Positions 5,400 through 11,357 of a DNA stretch of 11,357 bases are shown in pieces. A program made the position numbers and the translations under genes. The notes under the pieces are model-generated. The model was not told where the DNA came from, did not search any database, and saw nothing but the letters and a program-made list of their open reading frames with translations. This stretch comes from an uncultured Eubacteriales bacterium (GTDB taxonomy: Bacteria > Bacillota > Clostridia > Christensenellales > CAG-917): positions 1 through 11,357 of the forward strand of contig URNP01000036.1 in assembly GCA_900549225.1 (NCBI GenBank), given 5' to 3'. Every line of letters starts with the position of its first letter. The stretch's first letter is position 1.

Positions 5400-6923
5400 T
5401 TGCGCAAAGAAATACTTTTGGTGAGAGAAAAATTCAAAAAAATTGAAAACGGACTTTCGTTCGTTCAAGAGGCAATAAGAAAATTTTCGTATACCGATTG
5501 GTATATTCTGCTAGTGCTTGCAATTGTCGTTATCGGCTGGACGGCGCAAAACGCTACGTTCGGATTCGTCACGCTCATAAGCGTGTCGTGCGTCGTTTTG
5601 GTGTTTGCCGACGACATTTTGCCGCTTTCCGTCAACGCTTTCGGCGCAATGCTGATGATTTTTCTTGCCGACGGCGAAACGGTCGTGAAGGTCGCAAATT
5701 TCGTGTATCTGTGGCCGACTCTCATTCCGCTCGGAATCGCAATCGTCGTTTTTATCGTCAGAAATACGATAATCAAGGTTAAAGAAAGACAGCGTTTCGT
5801 GCTCGGAAAAATGTTCTTTCCGCAAATCGCAGTCAGCGCGGCGCTCTTGCTCGGCGGCGTAGGCGTCGTTGCAAAAGCGAATTATCTTGCCGCTTTTCCA
5901 AACGCCATTGCCCTCGGCGTAGGCGTGCTTGCAGTGTATCTGCTCTTTGCAAACTTCATCAAAAAAGACGAAAATCGCGACTATGCAAAATACTTTGCAA
6001 AAGTCGTTATGTGGATAGGATTTGCCGTGTGCGTGGAAATGTGCGTCATCATCGCAAAATCCGATCTCGAGCCGAGCGAATGGTCGCGCGCCTATTGGAA
6101 CGTAGGTTGGGGCAACCGCAACAATATCGCGACTTTCCTGCTGTTTTCCGCGCCTATGGCTCTTTATCTCACCACGAGAACGAGAAAACCGCTTCCGTTC
6201 TTCTGTATGGCGTTTTTCCAGTATTTCTGCCTTTGCATGACGCTTTCCAGAGGCGGCATACTGTTCGGAATGATCGCGCTCGTGTTCGGCATTGCGTTTT
6301 CCATTTATAAAGCACCCAACAGAAAGACGCAAGCCGTCTATTTTGCCGTGTGTATTGCAATCGTCGCAATACTTTGCGCAATCGGTCACGACGTCGTAAA
6401 AGGCTTGATCGAGAGCATCGCCAACAGAGTACACGTCGGAGACGACGTGGATATAACTTCGGGCAGATTCGACCTCTACAAAGAGGCGTGGCAGGTGTTC
6501 AAAGAAAATCCCTTCCTCGGCGGAGGCATGGGCTACGACGGTCACTGCTCGGGTATGCGCAATCCCGACAATATCAATCAATACTGGTTCCACTCAACGC
6601 TCATCCAAATCATCGGTTGTATGGGTATCGTCGGCATCGCCGCTTATCTTTACTACTATATCGTGCGCTTCGGCATCGTCATCAAAGGCATGATCAAACA
6701 GCACAAATTCGCATTTTTCGTGTTCGTCGCCTGGCTCGGATTCGAGGGATACTCGATGATCGACACCGGCACGATGATTCCTTTCCCGAATATGATGCTC
6801 GTCGCCGTGATGACGTATATCCTCGAATTGACCTCGTCTGGCAATAAGTTCGAGACGGATATCGACGGAATAAGCGAGGCGTTGCTCTTTGAGGAATATA
6901 AGAGAGAGGATTGTCAAAACTAA
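5400..6923 (+). CDS. O-antigen ligase/polymerase (Wzy_C) family membrane protein, first of a tandem pair
   Basis: This integral membrane protein of about 507 residues has roughly ten or more hydrophobic segments between residues 33 and 475. Members of the family join or polymerise lipid-linked glycans on the outer side of the cytoplasmic membrane. Family-type motifs are present in order: GWGNRNN (236-242), TLSRGGILFG (281-290), SGRFDLYKEAW (354-364) with ENPFLGGGMG (369-378), YWFHST (395-400, in place of the usual HN-type motif), and YSMID (451-455) in a late membrane segment. The tail (about 480-507) is acidic and cytoplasmic-looking. The start is unsure. The TTG at 5400 has AGAGGA 13 bases upstream. 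The GTG at 5421, behind AAAGAAA, gives an N-terminus (REKFKKIENG) more like that of the next gene (EKIKNFFKEEN). No sugar-biosynthesis or glycosyltransferase gene lies nearby, so the substrate is unknown. Confidence 0.8.
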   Translation: MRKEILLVREKFKKIENGLSFVQEAIRKFSYTDWYILLVLAIVVIGWTAQNATFGFVTLISVSCVVLVFADDILPLSVNAFGAMLMIFLADGETVVKVANFVYLWPTLIPLGIAIVVFIVRNTIIKVKERQRFVLGKMFFPQIAVSAALLLGGVGVVAKANYLAAFPNAIALGVGVLAVYLLFANFIKKDENRDYAKYFAKVVMWIGFAVCVEMCVIIAKSDLEPSEWSRAYWNVGWGNRNNIATFLLFSAPMALYLTTRTRKPLPFFCMAFFQYFCLCMTLSRGGILFGMIALVFGIAFSIYKAPNRKTQAVYFAVCIAIVAILCAIGHDVVKGLIESIANRVHVGDDVDITSGRFDLYKEAWQVFKENPFLGGGMGYDGHCSGMRNPDNINQYWFHSTLIQIIGCMGIVGIAAYLYYYIVRFGIVIKGMIKQHKFAFFVFVAWLGFEGYSMIDTGTMIPFPNMMLVAVMTYILELTSSGNKFETDIDGISEALLFEEYKREDCQN

Positions 6924-6948
6924 AAGCGAAATTCTCTCAGATATAGAT

Positions 6949-7095
6949 TGCGCGTGTGCGCACGACAAAAAATACGCATATCCGTGTACGCCCAAAAGCG
7001 TCGGGGCAGGCGTACGCGCGCTTACAAAAACGAAACGCCACGTCAAACGAGCGATGAAAAGGCGTCGCTCACGGGGAGAGTGCCGAAAGTCGGCA
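6949..7095 (+). promoter_or_regulatory. Intergenic leader with four consecutive hairpins between the tandem membrane genes
   Basis: This gap of about 196 bases (6924-7119) holds no recognisable gene. It contains TGCGC-GTGT-GCGCA (6949-6962), a ten-pair stem CGTGTACGCC/GGCGTACGCG (6983-6992 with 7009-7018), GAGCGATG/CGTCGCTC (7049-7056 with 7063-7070), and a perfect TGCCGA-AAG-TCGGCA (7081-7095). None is followed by a T-run. The last ends 15 bases before the AGGGAG (7111-7116) of the next gene. The series could be a structured leader controlling the downstream gene or an mRNA-processing site. I match it to no known riboswitch class. Confidence 0.4.
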
Positions 7096-7119
7096 TAAAG
7101 ATGCGGCGCGAGGGAGCGT

Positions 7120-8586
7120 ATGGAAAAAATCAAAAATTTCTTCAAAGAAGAAAACGTTTCAAAAGCGTTCGAGTCAAAAATCTTCGTATGGTGCTGGCTC
7201 GCAATCGTTTTTATATGCTGGGTGAGCGGCGGTTGGGTCGCAGGTTTTATCATTGCGGCGATAGTGGCAAGCGCAATGCTTTGCCTTTGCAAAGATACGC
7301 TGCCCGTTTTGACTATCCTTTGGACGTTTTTGTTTATGCTCGGACAGAATCGCCACAGCCTTCAGGGTATGGCGTGGCTCATTTCGTTCGTTGCGCTTAT
7401 CCCTATCGGCGCAATCGTGAATATTGTCAGATTCCGTCCGTCTTTCAGATTTTTGAATTATAAAAAAATCACCGTCACAACGCTTGCGATAATCGTGTTC
7501 TGCGCGGCGACTATGTTCTCGGGCATCGCTCGCGGCGAAAGATACGAAAACTTTGCAAGCCACGGTCTTTACGCAACCCTCGTGAGTTTGCTTTGCGTGG
7601 TGCTTGCGCTCGGATATATCTTCTTTTCTGCCACGATTTCGGGCGGCGAGGACGGCAAAAGGGTGCTAAATCACGTTTTGTACCTTATGTTTGCCTCGAG
7701 CGCAGTCATCGTGTTGCAACTTCTCGTTTACTATGCAAAACTCGGTGGTATGGACGCTATCGTTGACGGATTCGTCAAAAAGAGTGTCGAAATCGGTTGG
7801 GGCGGTCCTAATAACTACAGCATCGTGCTTGCAATGTGCATGCCCGCAACGTTCTACTTTGCAATCAAACAAGGCAAGTTTTCACCGCTTTATTTTGTGT
7901 ACGGAATCGTCGAATACTTCTTCGTGTTTATGTCCGCAAGCCGCGGGGCAATCCTCTTCGGAGCAATCGGACTGTTTGTTTCGGCGGGTATCTCGGTGTA
8001 CAAGAGCGAATACCGCGGACGTATGATCGTCGCAATCGAGGTGCTGTGCGCCGTCGCAGTGGTCGTTTTTATGGCGTACGCCGACGAAATCTACGATATA
8101 ATGGGCGGCATTATGGACAAAGCGCTCGACGAGAACGGGCGTGTTCCGCTGTGGAAAGACGCAATCAAAAACTTCAAGAATAACCCGATTTTCGGCACGG
8201 GATTCGATTTCAATCTCGGCGGACACGTTTCAAGGAGCGACGGATATACGCCGTATTGGTATCACTCGACCTTCTTCCAGGCTCTCGCCTCGACGGGTAT
8301 CGTGGGATTTGCGGCGTGGATTTATCTTGAAGCGTCGAGAGCGCGTGCGTTTTTGACCAAACCGAGCGTCGAAAAATGGTTTGCTCTCGTAGGATTTGCA
8401 ATTTTTTGGGCGTATACGATGATTGACGTGTTCTATTACGCCCCGAACGGACTGCTTTATCTGTTTATGTTTACGTTGGCAATCGAAAAGAGCGTTGACC
8501 CTAGCAAACTTCGTCCGATAACTTTTGATATTATCGACAAAAAGCGTATGCAGAAAAGGTGCGTGGAAGAATACAAGAAAAATTAA
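7120..8586 (+). CDS. O-antigen ligase/polymerase (Wzy_C) family membrane protein, second of a tandem pair
   Basis: This multi-pass membrane protein of 488 residues is a diverged paralogue of the preceding gene. The same landmarks appear in the same order: KDTLPV (58-63), GWGGPNN (226-232), SASRGAILFG (272-281), GRVPLWKDA (340-348) with NNPIFGTGF (354-362), YWYHST (379-384), and YTMID (432-436). Between landmarks the two sequences share little, so the duplication is old or each was acquired separately. Hydrophobic segments run from about 22 to 455; the C-terminal 30 residues are charged. The likely job is joining or polymerising a membrane-linked glycan at the cell surface, substrate unknown. 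The ATG at 7120 has AGGGAG three bases upstream, a close spacing. The final Asn codon and the TAA stop lie inside an AT-rich repeat element. Confidence 0.82.
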   Translation: MEKIKNFFKEENVSKAFESKIFVWCWLAIVFICWVSGGWVAGFIIAAIVASAMLCLCKDTLPVLTILWTFLFMLGQNRHSLQGMAWLISFVALIPIGAIVNIVRFRPSFRFLNYKKITVTTLAIIVFCAATMFSGIARGERYENFASHGLYATLVSLLCVVLALGYIFFSATISGGEDGKRVLNHVLYLMFASSAVIVLQLLVYYAKLGGMDAIVDGFVKKSVEIGWGGPNNYSIVLAMCMPATFYFAIKQGKFSPLYFVYGIVEYFFVFMSASRGAILFGAIGLFVSAGISVYKSEYRGRMIVAIEVLCAVAVVVFMAYADEIYDIMGGIMDKALDENGRVPLWKDAIKNFKNNPIFGTGFDFNLGGHVSRSDGYTPYWYHSTFFQALASTGIVGFAAWIYLEASRARAFLTKPSVEKWFALVGFAIFWAYTMIDVFYYAPNGLLYLFMFTLAIEKSVDPSKLRPITFDIIDKKRMQKRCVEEYKKN

Positions 8587-8634
8587 TAATTAATAATGAA
8601 TAATCAATAATTGCGGGTGGGCTCTGCCCACGCC
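8581..8634. repeat. Dispersed AT-rich plus GC-hairpin element, copy C
   Basis: AATTAATAATTAATAATG begins at 8581, and the AT-rich stretch runs to ATAATTG (8607-8613). Then comes GGGTGGGC (8615-8622), loop TCT, and GCCCACGCC (8626-8634): eight pairs with G8632 bulged. Relative to copy B, the C-G pair is replaced by T-A (8618 with 8630), a compensatory-type difference that keeps the stem. It supplies the last Asn codon and the stop of the second membrane gene. Confidence 0.7.
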
Positions 8635-8662
8635 TGAAACTATTTATGTGTTTTAACACTCA

Positions 8663-8699
8663 AATATAAAAAAAGACGCTTCGGCGTCTTTTTTATATT
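8663..8699. terminator. Bidirectional rho-independent terminator between convergent genes
   Basis: An A-run (8668-8674), GACGC (8675-8679), a TTCG tetraloop (8680-8683), GCGTC (8684-8688) and six Ts (8689-8694) form a classic symmetric terminator. The flanking AAATAT/ATATTT extends the stem. It can stop the + strand transcript of the membrane genes and the - strand transcript of the hydrolase gene. Confidence 0.92.
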
Positions 8700-8723
8700 T
8701 AATAAGTTAATATAATTTTTTAT

Positions 8724-8761
8724 TTTACAGTTTTTATTTAGATTTACAGTTTTTATTTAGA
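8724..8761. repeat. Exact 19-base tandem duplication at the 3' end of the hydrolase gene
   Basis: TTTACAGTTTTTATTTAGA occurs twice without a gap, at 8724-8742 and 8743-8761. A decayed third partial copy (TTTTTATT before TTTACAG) precedes it. The second copy contains the hydrolase TAA stop (8753-8755 on the - strand) and its last two codons, so the first copy is a duplicate of the gene's 3' end. Confidence 0.85.
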
Positions 8762-9607
8762 CAAGTTTTTAACGAATTCGAGCACGTATGCGACGGTTTG
8801 GGTGCGTTGCGCTTGCTTGTCGGATTCCGAAATACCCTCGCCGTCGTCGTTGAAAACTTTGAGCACATCGTCACTGTCAGCCGTGCAAAAACTCATATGC
8901 GCACCCGGAGAGATGACTTTGTGCGTGTAACCCTCTTTAAGTCGAGATCTTGCGTCCGCTTTCATTTCGTCTGTGAGGACGTGATCCTCGGCTGCTTCGA
9001 TGAGGAGAGTAGCCACGTCGACGTCTTTCAGATTGTCCGATATATAGATTTCAATGTCGTTTTCGTCTTTGACGGGTTTGCCGTTTTCGTCAAATTTTTT
9101 GTGGCGATAGGCAAGGGGAGAGAGAAGTATTGCGCCCGCTACGGAAGATGCGTTTTCGCTTGCTCTGCGAATCGCCGCGCCACCGCCTTGCGAGTGTCCC
9201 GCGATGAAGAATTTGACGTTCGGGTAGTCCGAAAACGCTTTTTCTTGCTCGGCGTAATAGTTGTACGCCATGTTGAGTTTGAACTTGGGCATCACCACGA
9301 GATAGCCTTGCTTTGCAAGCGCAGTGCCAAGATATTCGTAATACTTCGGCTCTATCGCCGTGCCGACGTAAAAGACCACGCCGTAGCGGTAATTCACCTT
9401 TGTGTAGGTCATTCCGTCGTCGCCGTAAACGGGGTCTTGCACGGGCTCGAACACGAGGGCGGAGTCGGAATCCGTCGTCTTGACGAAAAATGAATTTTCG
9501 GCGGAGTAGTCAACCGCTACCGATTCGTCCTTGTCGCACGCAAAAAGACAAAACGCCGTCGTTATCAACAAAACGAGAGCAATCGCTATACTAATTTTGC
9601 CTTTCAT
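8753..9607 (-). CDS. Secreted lipoprotein alpha/beta hydrolase
   Basis: This 284-residue protein starts with a lipoprotein signal peptide: basic MKGK, a hydrophobic stretch to residue 19, and a lipobox-like LFAC with the lipidated Cys24, followed by acidic DKDE. The mature part is a serine hydrolase of the alpha/beta fold (Abhydrolase_5-like). The nucleophile elbow is GHSQGG with Ser139 (137-142). The acid is probably Asp208 in EAAEDHV (205-211), and the histidine is His237 in PGAHMS (234-239), a complete triad in the right order. YYEYLGTALAKQGYLVVMP (89-107) fits the strand-helix-strand before the nucleophile. It should sit on the outer face of the cytoplasmic membrane and cleave an ester or similar bond; the substrate is unknown. 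I prefer the ATG at 9607, with GAGG five bases upstream, over the GTG at 9613, which would overlap that site. Phe at the lipobox -2 position is slightly unusual. Confidence 0.87.
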   Translation of the reverse strand: MKGKISIAIALVLLITTAFCLFACDKDESVAVDYSAENSFFVKTTDSDSALVFEPVQDPVYGDDGMTYTKVNYRYGVVFYVGTAIEPKYYEYLGTALAKQGYLVVMPKFKLNMAYNYYAEQEKAFSDYPNVKFFIAGHSQGGGAAIRRASENASSVAGAILLSPLAYRHKKFDENGKPVKDENDIEIYISDNLKDVDVATLLIEAAEDHVLTDEMKADARSRLKEGYTHKVISPGAHMSFCTADSDDVLKVFNDDGEGISESDKQAQRTQTVAYVLEFVKNLSK

Positions 9608-9610
9608 ACG

Positions 9611-9616
9611 CACCTC
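9611..9616 (-). promoter_or_regulatory. Shine-Dalgarno that decides the hydrolase start
   Basis: On the - strand GAGGTG runs from 9616 to 9611, with its GAGG core (9616-9613) five bases from the ATG at 9607. The in-frame GTG at 9613 is itself inside this sequence and so is an unlikely start. Confidence 0.6.
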
Positions 9617-9706
9617 ACGCCGTCATAGAATGGTTTGAAAACTCGTTCTTTGACGATTTTTTGCGGTTTTCTCGAAGATTTTTTCAAAAAATATCCGAGT
9701 GAACGT

Positions 9707-9735
9707 ATTATATCATAGGTTGAAAAGATTTTCCA
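9707..9735 (-). promoter_or_regulatory. Promoter of the lipoprotein hydrolase gene
   Basis: Reading the - strand, TGGAAA (9735-9730) and TATAAT (9712-9707) are 17 bases apart, and TGA before the TATAAT makes an extended -10. Transcription would begin near 9700, giving a leader of about 93 bases. Its -35 region overlaps the probable -35 region of the divergent decarboxylase promoter. Confidence 0.7.
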
Positions 9736-9764
9736 TAGCATTTTTGAATATATAATGATATAAT
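9729..9764 (+). promoter_or_regulatory. Promoter of the decarboxylase gene; leaderless or nearly so
   Basis: There are two overlapping -10 candidates: TATAAT at 9751-9756 and TGATATAAT with the hexamer at 9759-9764. With the second, an extended -10 that needs little -35 sequence, transcription would begin at about 9771, the A of the ATG. With the first (weak TTTTCC -35 at 9729-9734, 16-base spacing) the leader would be about eight bases. Neither leaves room for a Shine-Dalgarno site. Confidence 0.65.
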
Positions 9765-9770
9765 CGAATT

Positions 9771-11255
9771 ATGAAAGACAAAAAGAAGAGTATTTTTGCA
9801 GGATTGCGCAAAGGATTTTGCGCTTCCGGCGTTAAAAAACACGACGAAGCAAGCCTTGCCGACTTGCTTTTCAAGCACGACGAGGACAAAATCGTGCCGT
9901 TTCATATGCCGGGACACAAGCGTGCGGATTTTCCCTATCTCAACGGCGCGCAGAAAATCGATATAACCGAAATCGAAGGCTTTGACAATCTCAACGACGC
10001 AAACGGAATTATTCTCGAATCCGAGCAACTTGCCGCCGAGGTTTTCGGAGCGAAACACGCAAGATTTTTGGTCAACGGAAGCACGGGAGGAATCCTTGCC
10101 GCAATCCGCACGGTCTGCGACTACAAGGACAAAATCCTCGTTGCGCGCAACTGCCATAAGTCCGTGTACAACGCGGTGGAAGTGTTCGGACTCACCCCCG
10201 TGTACGTTATGCCGACCCACTTTGAAGAGTACGGATTTTTCGGATCGGTCAATCCTTTCGACGTCAAAAAAGCACTCGACGAAAATCCCGATATAAAACT
10301 TGTCGTCATCACTTCACCCACCTACGAAGGTATCGTGAGCGACGTCAAATCCATTGCGGAAATCTGTCGTACAAGAGGCGTGATTCTGTTCGTCGACGAG
10401 GCGCACGGAGCGCATTTGGGGCTTTGCAAAAAGTTTCAAGAGAGCGCAAGGAATCTCGGAGCGGATATCGTCGTCGACAGTTTGCACAAGACGTTGCCCT
10501 CTCTCACGCAAACGGCGCTATTGTCCGTTTGCTCGGACAAAATCGACGTTTCAAAACTCGACAAGAATCTTGCGATTTTCCAATCGAGTTCGCCATCATA
10601 CGTCCTTATGTCGTCAATCGACGGTTGCGTGCGTATGCTCAAAGACGAAGGAAACGACGTGCTTTTGAATTGGAGCAGAAATATAGATATATGCAAAAAG
10701 TCGCTTGCAAGGCTCAACAAACTTGCTCTTTTCGACCCGAAAAAAGACGGAAGAGCGTATGCTTTCGACAAATCGAAGTTGGTGATTCTTTGCACGGGAG
10801 CGGCTATAAGCGGCGTGGAACTCAAAAAAGTTTTGCGCAACGTCTACGGCATAGAACTCGAAATGGCAGGCGTAAACTACGCAATCGCAATGAGCGGAGC
10901 AGGGGATTCGAGAGAGAATTTTTCCGCCCTTGAAAACGCCTTGTTCGCAATCGACGACACGCTTTGCGAGCGCAACGGTCTTACGAAAACTCTTGTGCCG
11001 ATTTTGCCCGAAAAGGTATTTAATCCGTGCGAAACGAACGCATTAAGCGGAGAATACGTCGATTTTGACAAATCCGCAGGACGAGTGAGTCTTGAAAACG
11101 TGTGGGCGTATCCGCCCGGATCTCCGCTCATCGTCAAGGGTGAAAAGATAGGTCAGGACGCCGTGAAAAGTCTTACGCTTATGTACGAGAGCGGCGTGAG
11201 TGTTTCAAGCGAAACGAGAAAGTTCCCCGGGAAGATTTGGGTTGCAGTTAATTAA
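9771..11255 (+). CDS. PLP-dependent Orn/Lys/Arg decarboxylase family protein (YaaO/SpeA type)
   Basis: This 494-residue cytoplasmic fold-type I PLP enzyme removes the carboxyl group from a basic amino acid to give a polyamine or precursor (cadaverine, agmatine or putrescine). The family hallmark FHMPGHKR is at 44-51. Then come NGSTGG (102-107) for cofactor phosphate binding, NCHKSVYNA (127-135), VDEAHGAH (208-215) with Asp209 for the pyridine nitrogen, and SLHKTLPSLTQTA (237-249) with Lys240 as the Schiff-base lysine. The C-terminal domain has the conserved AYPPGSPL (446-453). Arginine and lysine decarboxylases cannot be told apart by eye. About 25 extra, lysine-rich residues precede the usual start of this family (ASLADLLFKH at 27-36). 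The N-terminus is fixed by the promoter, which sits immediately before this ATG. In Bacillus, yaaO lies upstream of tmk and holB; whatever follows here is outside the window. The last codons (Val-Asn) and the stop lie in TTAATTAATAAT. Confidence 0.9.
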   Translation: MKDKKKSIFAGLRKGFCASGVKKHDEASLADLLFKHDEDKIVPFHMPGHKRADFPYLNGAQKIDITEIEGFDNLNDANGIILESEQLAAEVFGAKHARFLVNGSTGGILAAIRTVCDYKDKILVARNCHKSVYNAVEVFGLTPVYVMPTHFEEYGFFGSVNPFDVKKALDENPDIKLVVITSPTYEGIVSDVKSIAEICRTRGVILFVDEAHGAHLGLCKKFQESARNLGADIVVDSLHKTLPSLTQTALLSVCSDKIDVSKLDKNLAIFQSSSPSYVLMSSIDGCVRMLKDEGNDVLLNWSRNIDICKKSLARLNKLALFDPKKDGRAYAFDKSKLVILCTGAAISGVELKKVLRNVYGIELEMAGVNYAIAMSGAGDSRENFSALENALFAIDDTLCERNGLTKTLVPILPEKVFNPCETNALSGEYVDFDKSAGRVSLENVWAYPPGSPLIVKGEKIGQDAVKSLTLMYESGVSVSSETRKFPGKIWVAVN

Positions 11256-11259
11256 TAAT
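11248..11259. repeat. AT-rich half of the dispersed element at the decarboxylase stop
   Basis: TTAATTAATAAT covers the final Asn codon and TAA stop and is identical to the first 12 bases of the AT part of copy B (from 4171). No GC hairpin follows here, so this is either a fragment or the independent AT portion. Confidence 0.4.
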
Positions 11260-11357
11260 GTTATCATCTATAAAGACAACCGTCGTGTACTAAAAATAAA
11301 ACTTCCCCCTTCCTCACGTGTTTTGACTTCGGCGTTTGCGCAATGCAATCCGCCTCG
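11256..11357. other. Non-coding tail at the right edge
   Basis: These 102 bases after the decarboxylase show no terminator, promoter or coding stretch that I can support on either strand. Confidence 0.5.

Noticed and set aside
5511..6593. 360-codon open frame on the - strand opposite the first membrane gene
   Set aside because: It mirrors a gene with clear family motifs, is rich in His, Arg and Asp, and has no recognisable domain or ribosome-binding site; it is a codon-usage shadow.
6949..7119. Cyclic-di-GMP or other known riboswitch before the second membrane gene
   Set aside because: I looked for the conserved core of the cyclic-di-GMP-I class and did not find it; the stems are real but the class is unknown.
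8798..9493. 231-codon open frame on the + strand opposite the lipoprotein hydrolase
   Set aside because: The - strand frame has signal peptide, lipobox and full catalytic triad; the + frame has none of these and no promoter or ribosome-binding site.

Overview
The window looks like chromosomal DNA of a Clostridia-type member of the Bacillota, probably an uncultured gut-type lineage. The reasons are the neighbouring radical SAM (TIGR03960) and radical SAM-linked (TIGR03936) genes followed by an RNase E/G gene, an arrangement typical of Clostridia; a short RNase G-length enzyme; TGnTATAAT promoters; and a YaaO-type Orn/Lys/Arg decarboxylase. This placement is inference from gene content. I see no rRNA, tRNA, CRISPR array, transposase or phage gene.

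Left part (1-4185, + strand). About 220 bases of hairpin-rich non-coding DNA precede a radical SAM gene. It overlaps its radical SAM-linked partner by four bases (ATGA). A good intrinsic terminator follows, and then an RNase E/G gene. The radical SAM pair is widely conserved but has no established reaction. Its position beside an RNase E/G gene hints at RNA or ribosome-related work.

Middle part (4186-8586, + strand). An extended -10 promoter drives a medium-chain dehydrogenase/reductase-like gene whose expected transcript starts only 3-4 bases before the ATG. The protein keeps the nucleotide-binding fold but lacks the usual zinc ligands. Next come two consecutive, distantly related multi-membrane proteins of the O-antigen ligase/polymerase (Wzy_C) family. 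Each is preceded by a non-coding leader with a row of hairpins. No glycosyltransferase or flippase gene accompanies them.

Right part (8587-11357). A strong bidirectional terminator separates the second membrane protein gene from a convergent gene for a secreted lipoprotein alpha/beta hydrolase (- strand). That gene shares a divergent promoter region with a PLP-dependent Orn/Lys/Arg decarboxylase-family gene (+ strand), whose predicted transcript is again leaderless or nearly so.

A recurring theme is a dispersed intergenic element: an AT-rich TTAATTAATAATTAATA-like stretch, ending in ATAATTG, followed by a GC-rich hairpin. The full form follows two of the genes and supplies their last codons and stop. 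A hairpin-only copy lies near the left end, and the AT stretch alone ends the decarboxylase gene.
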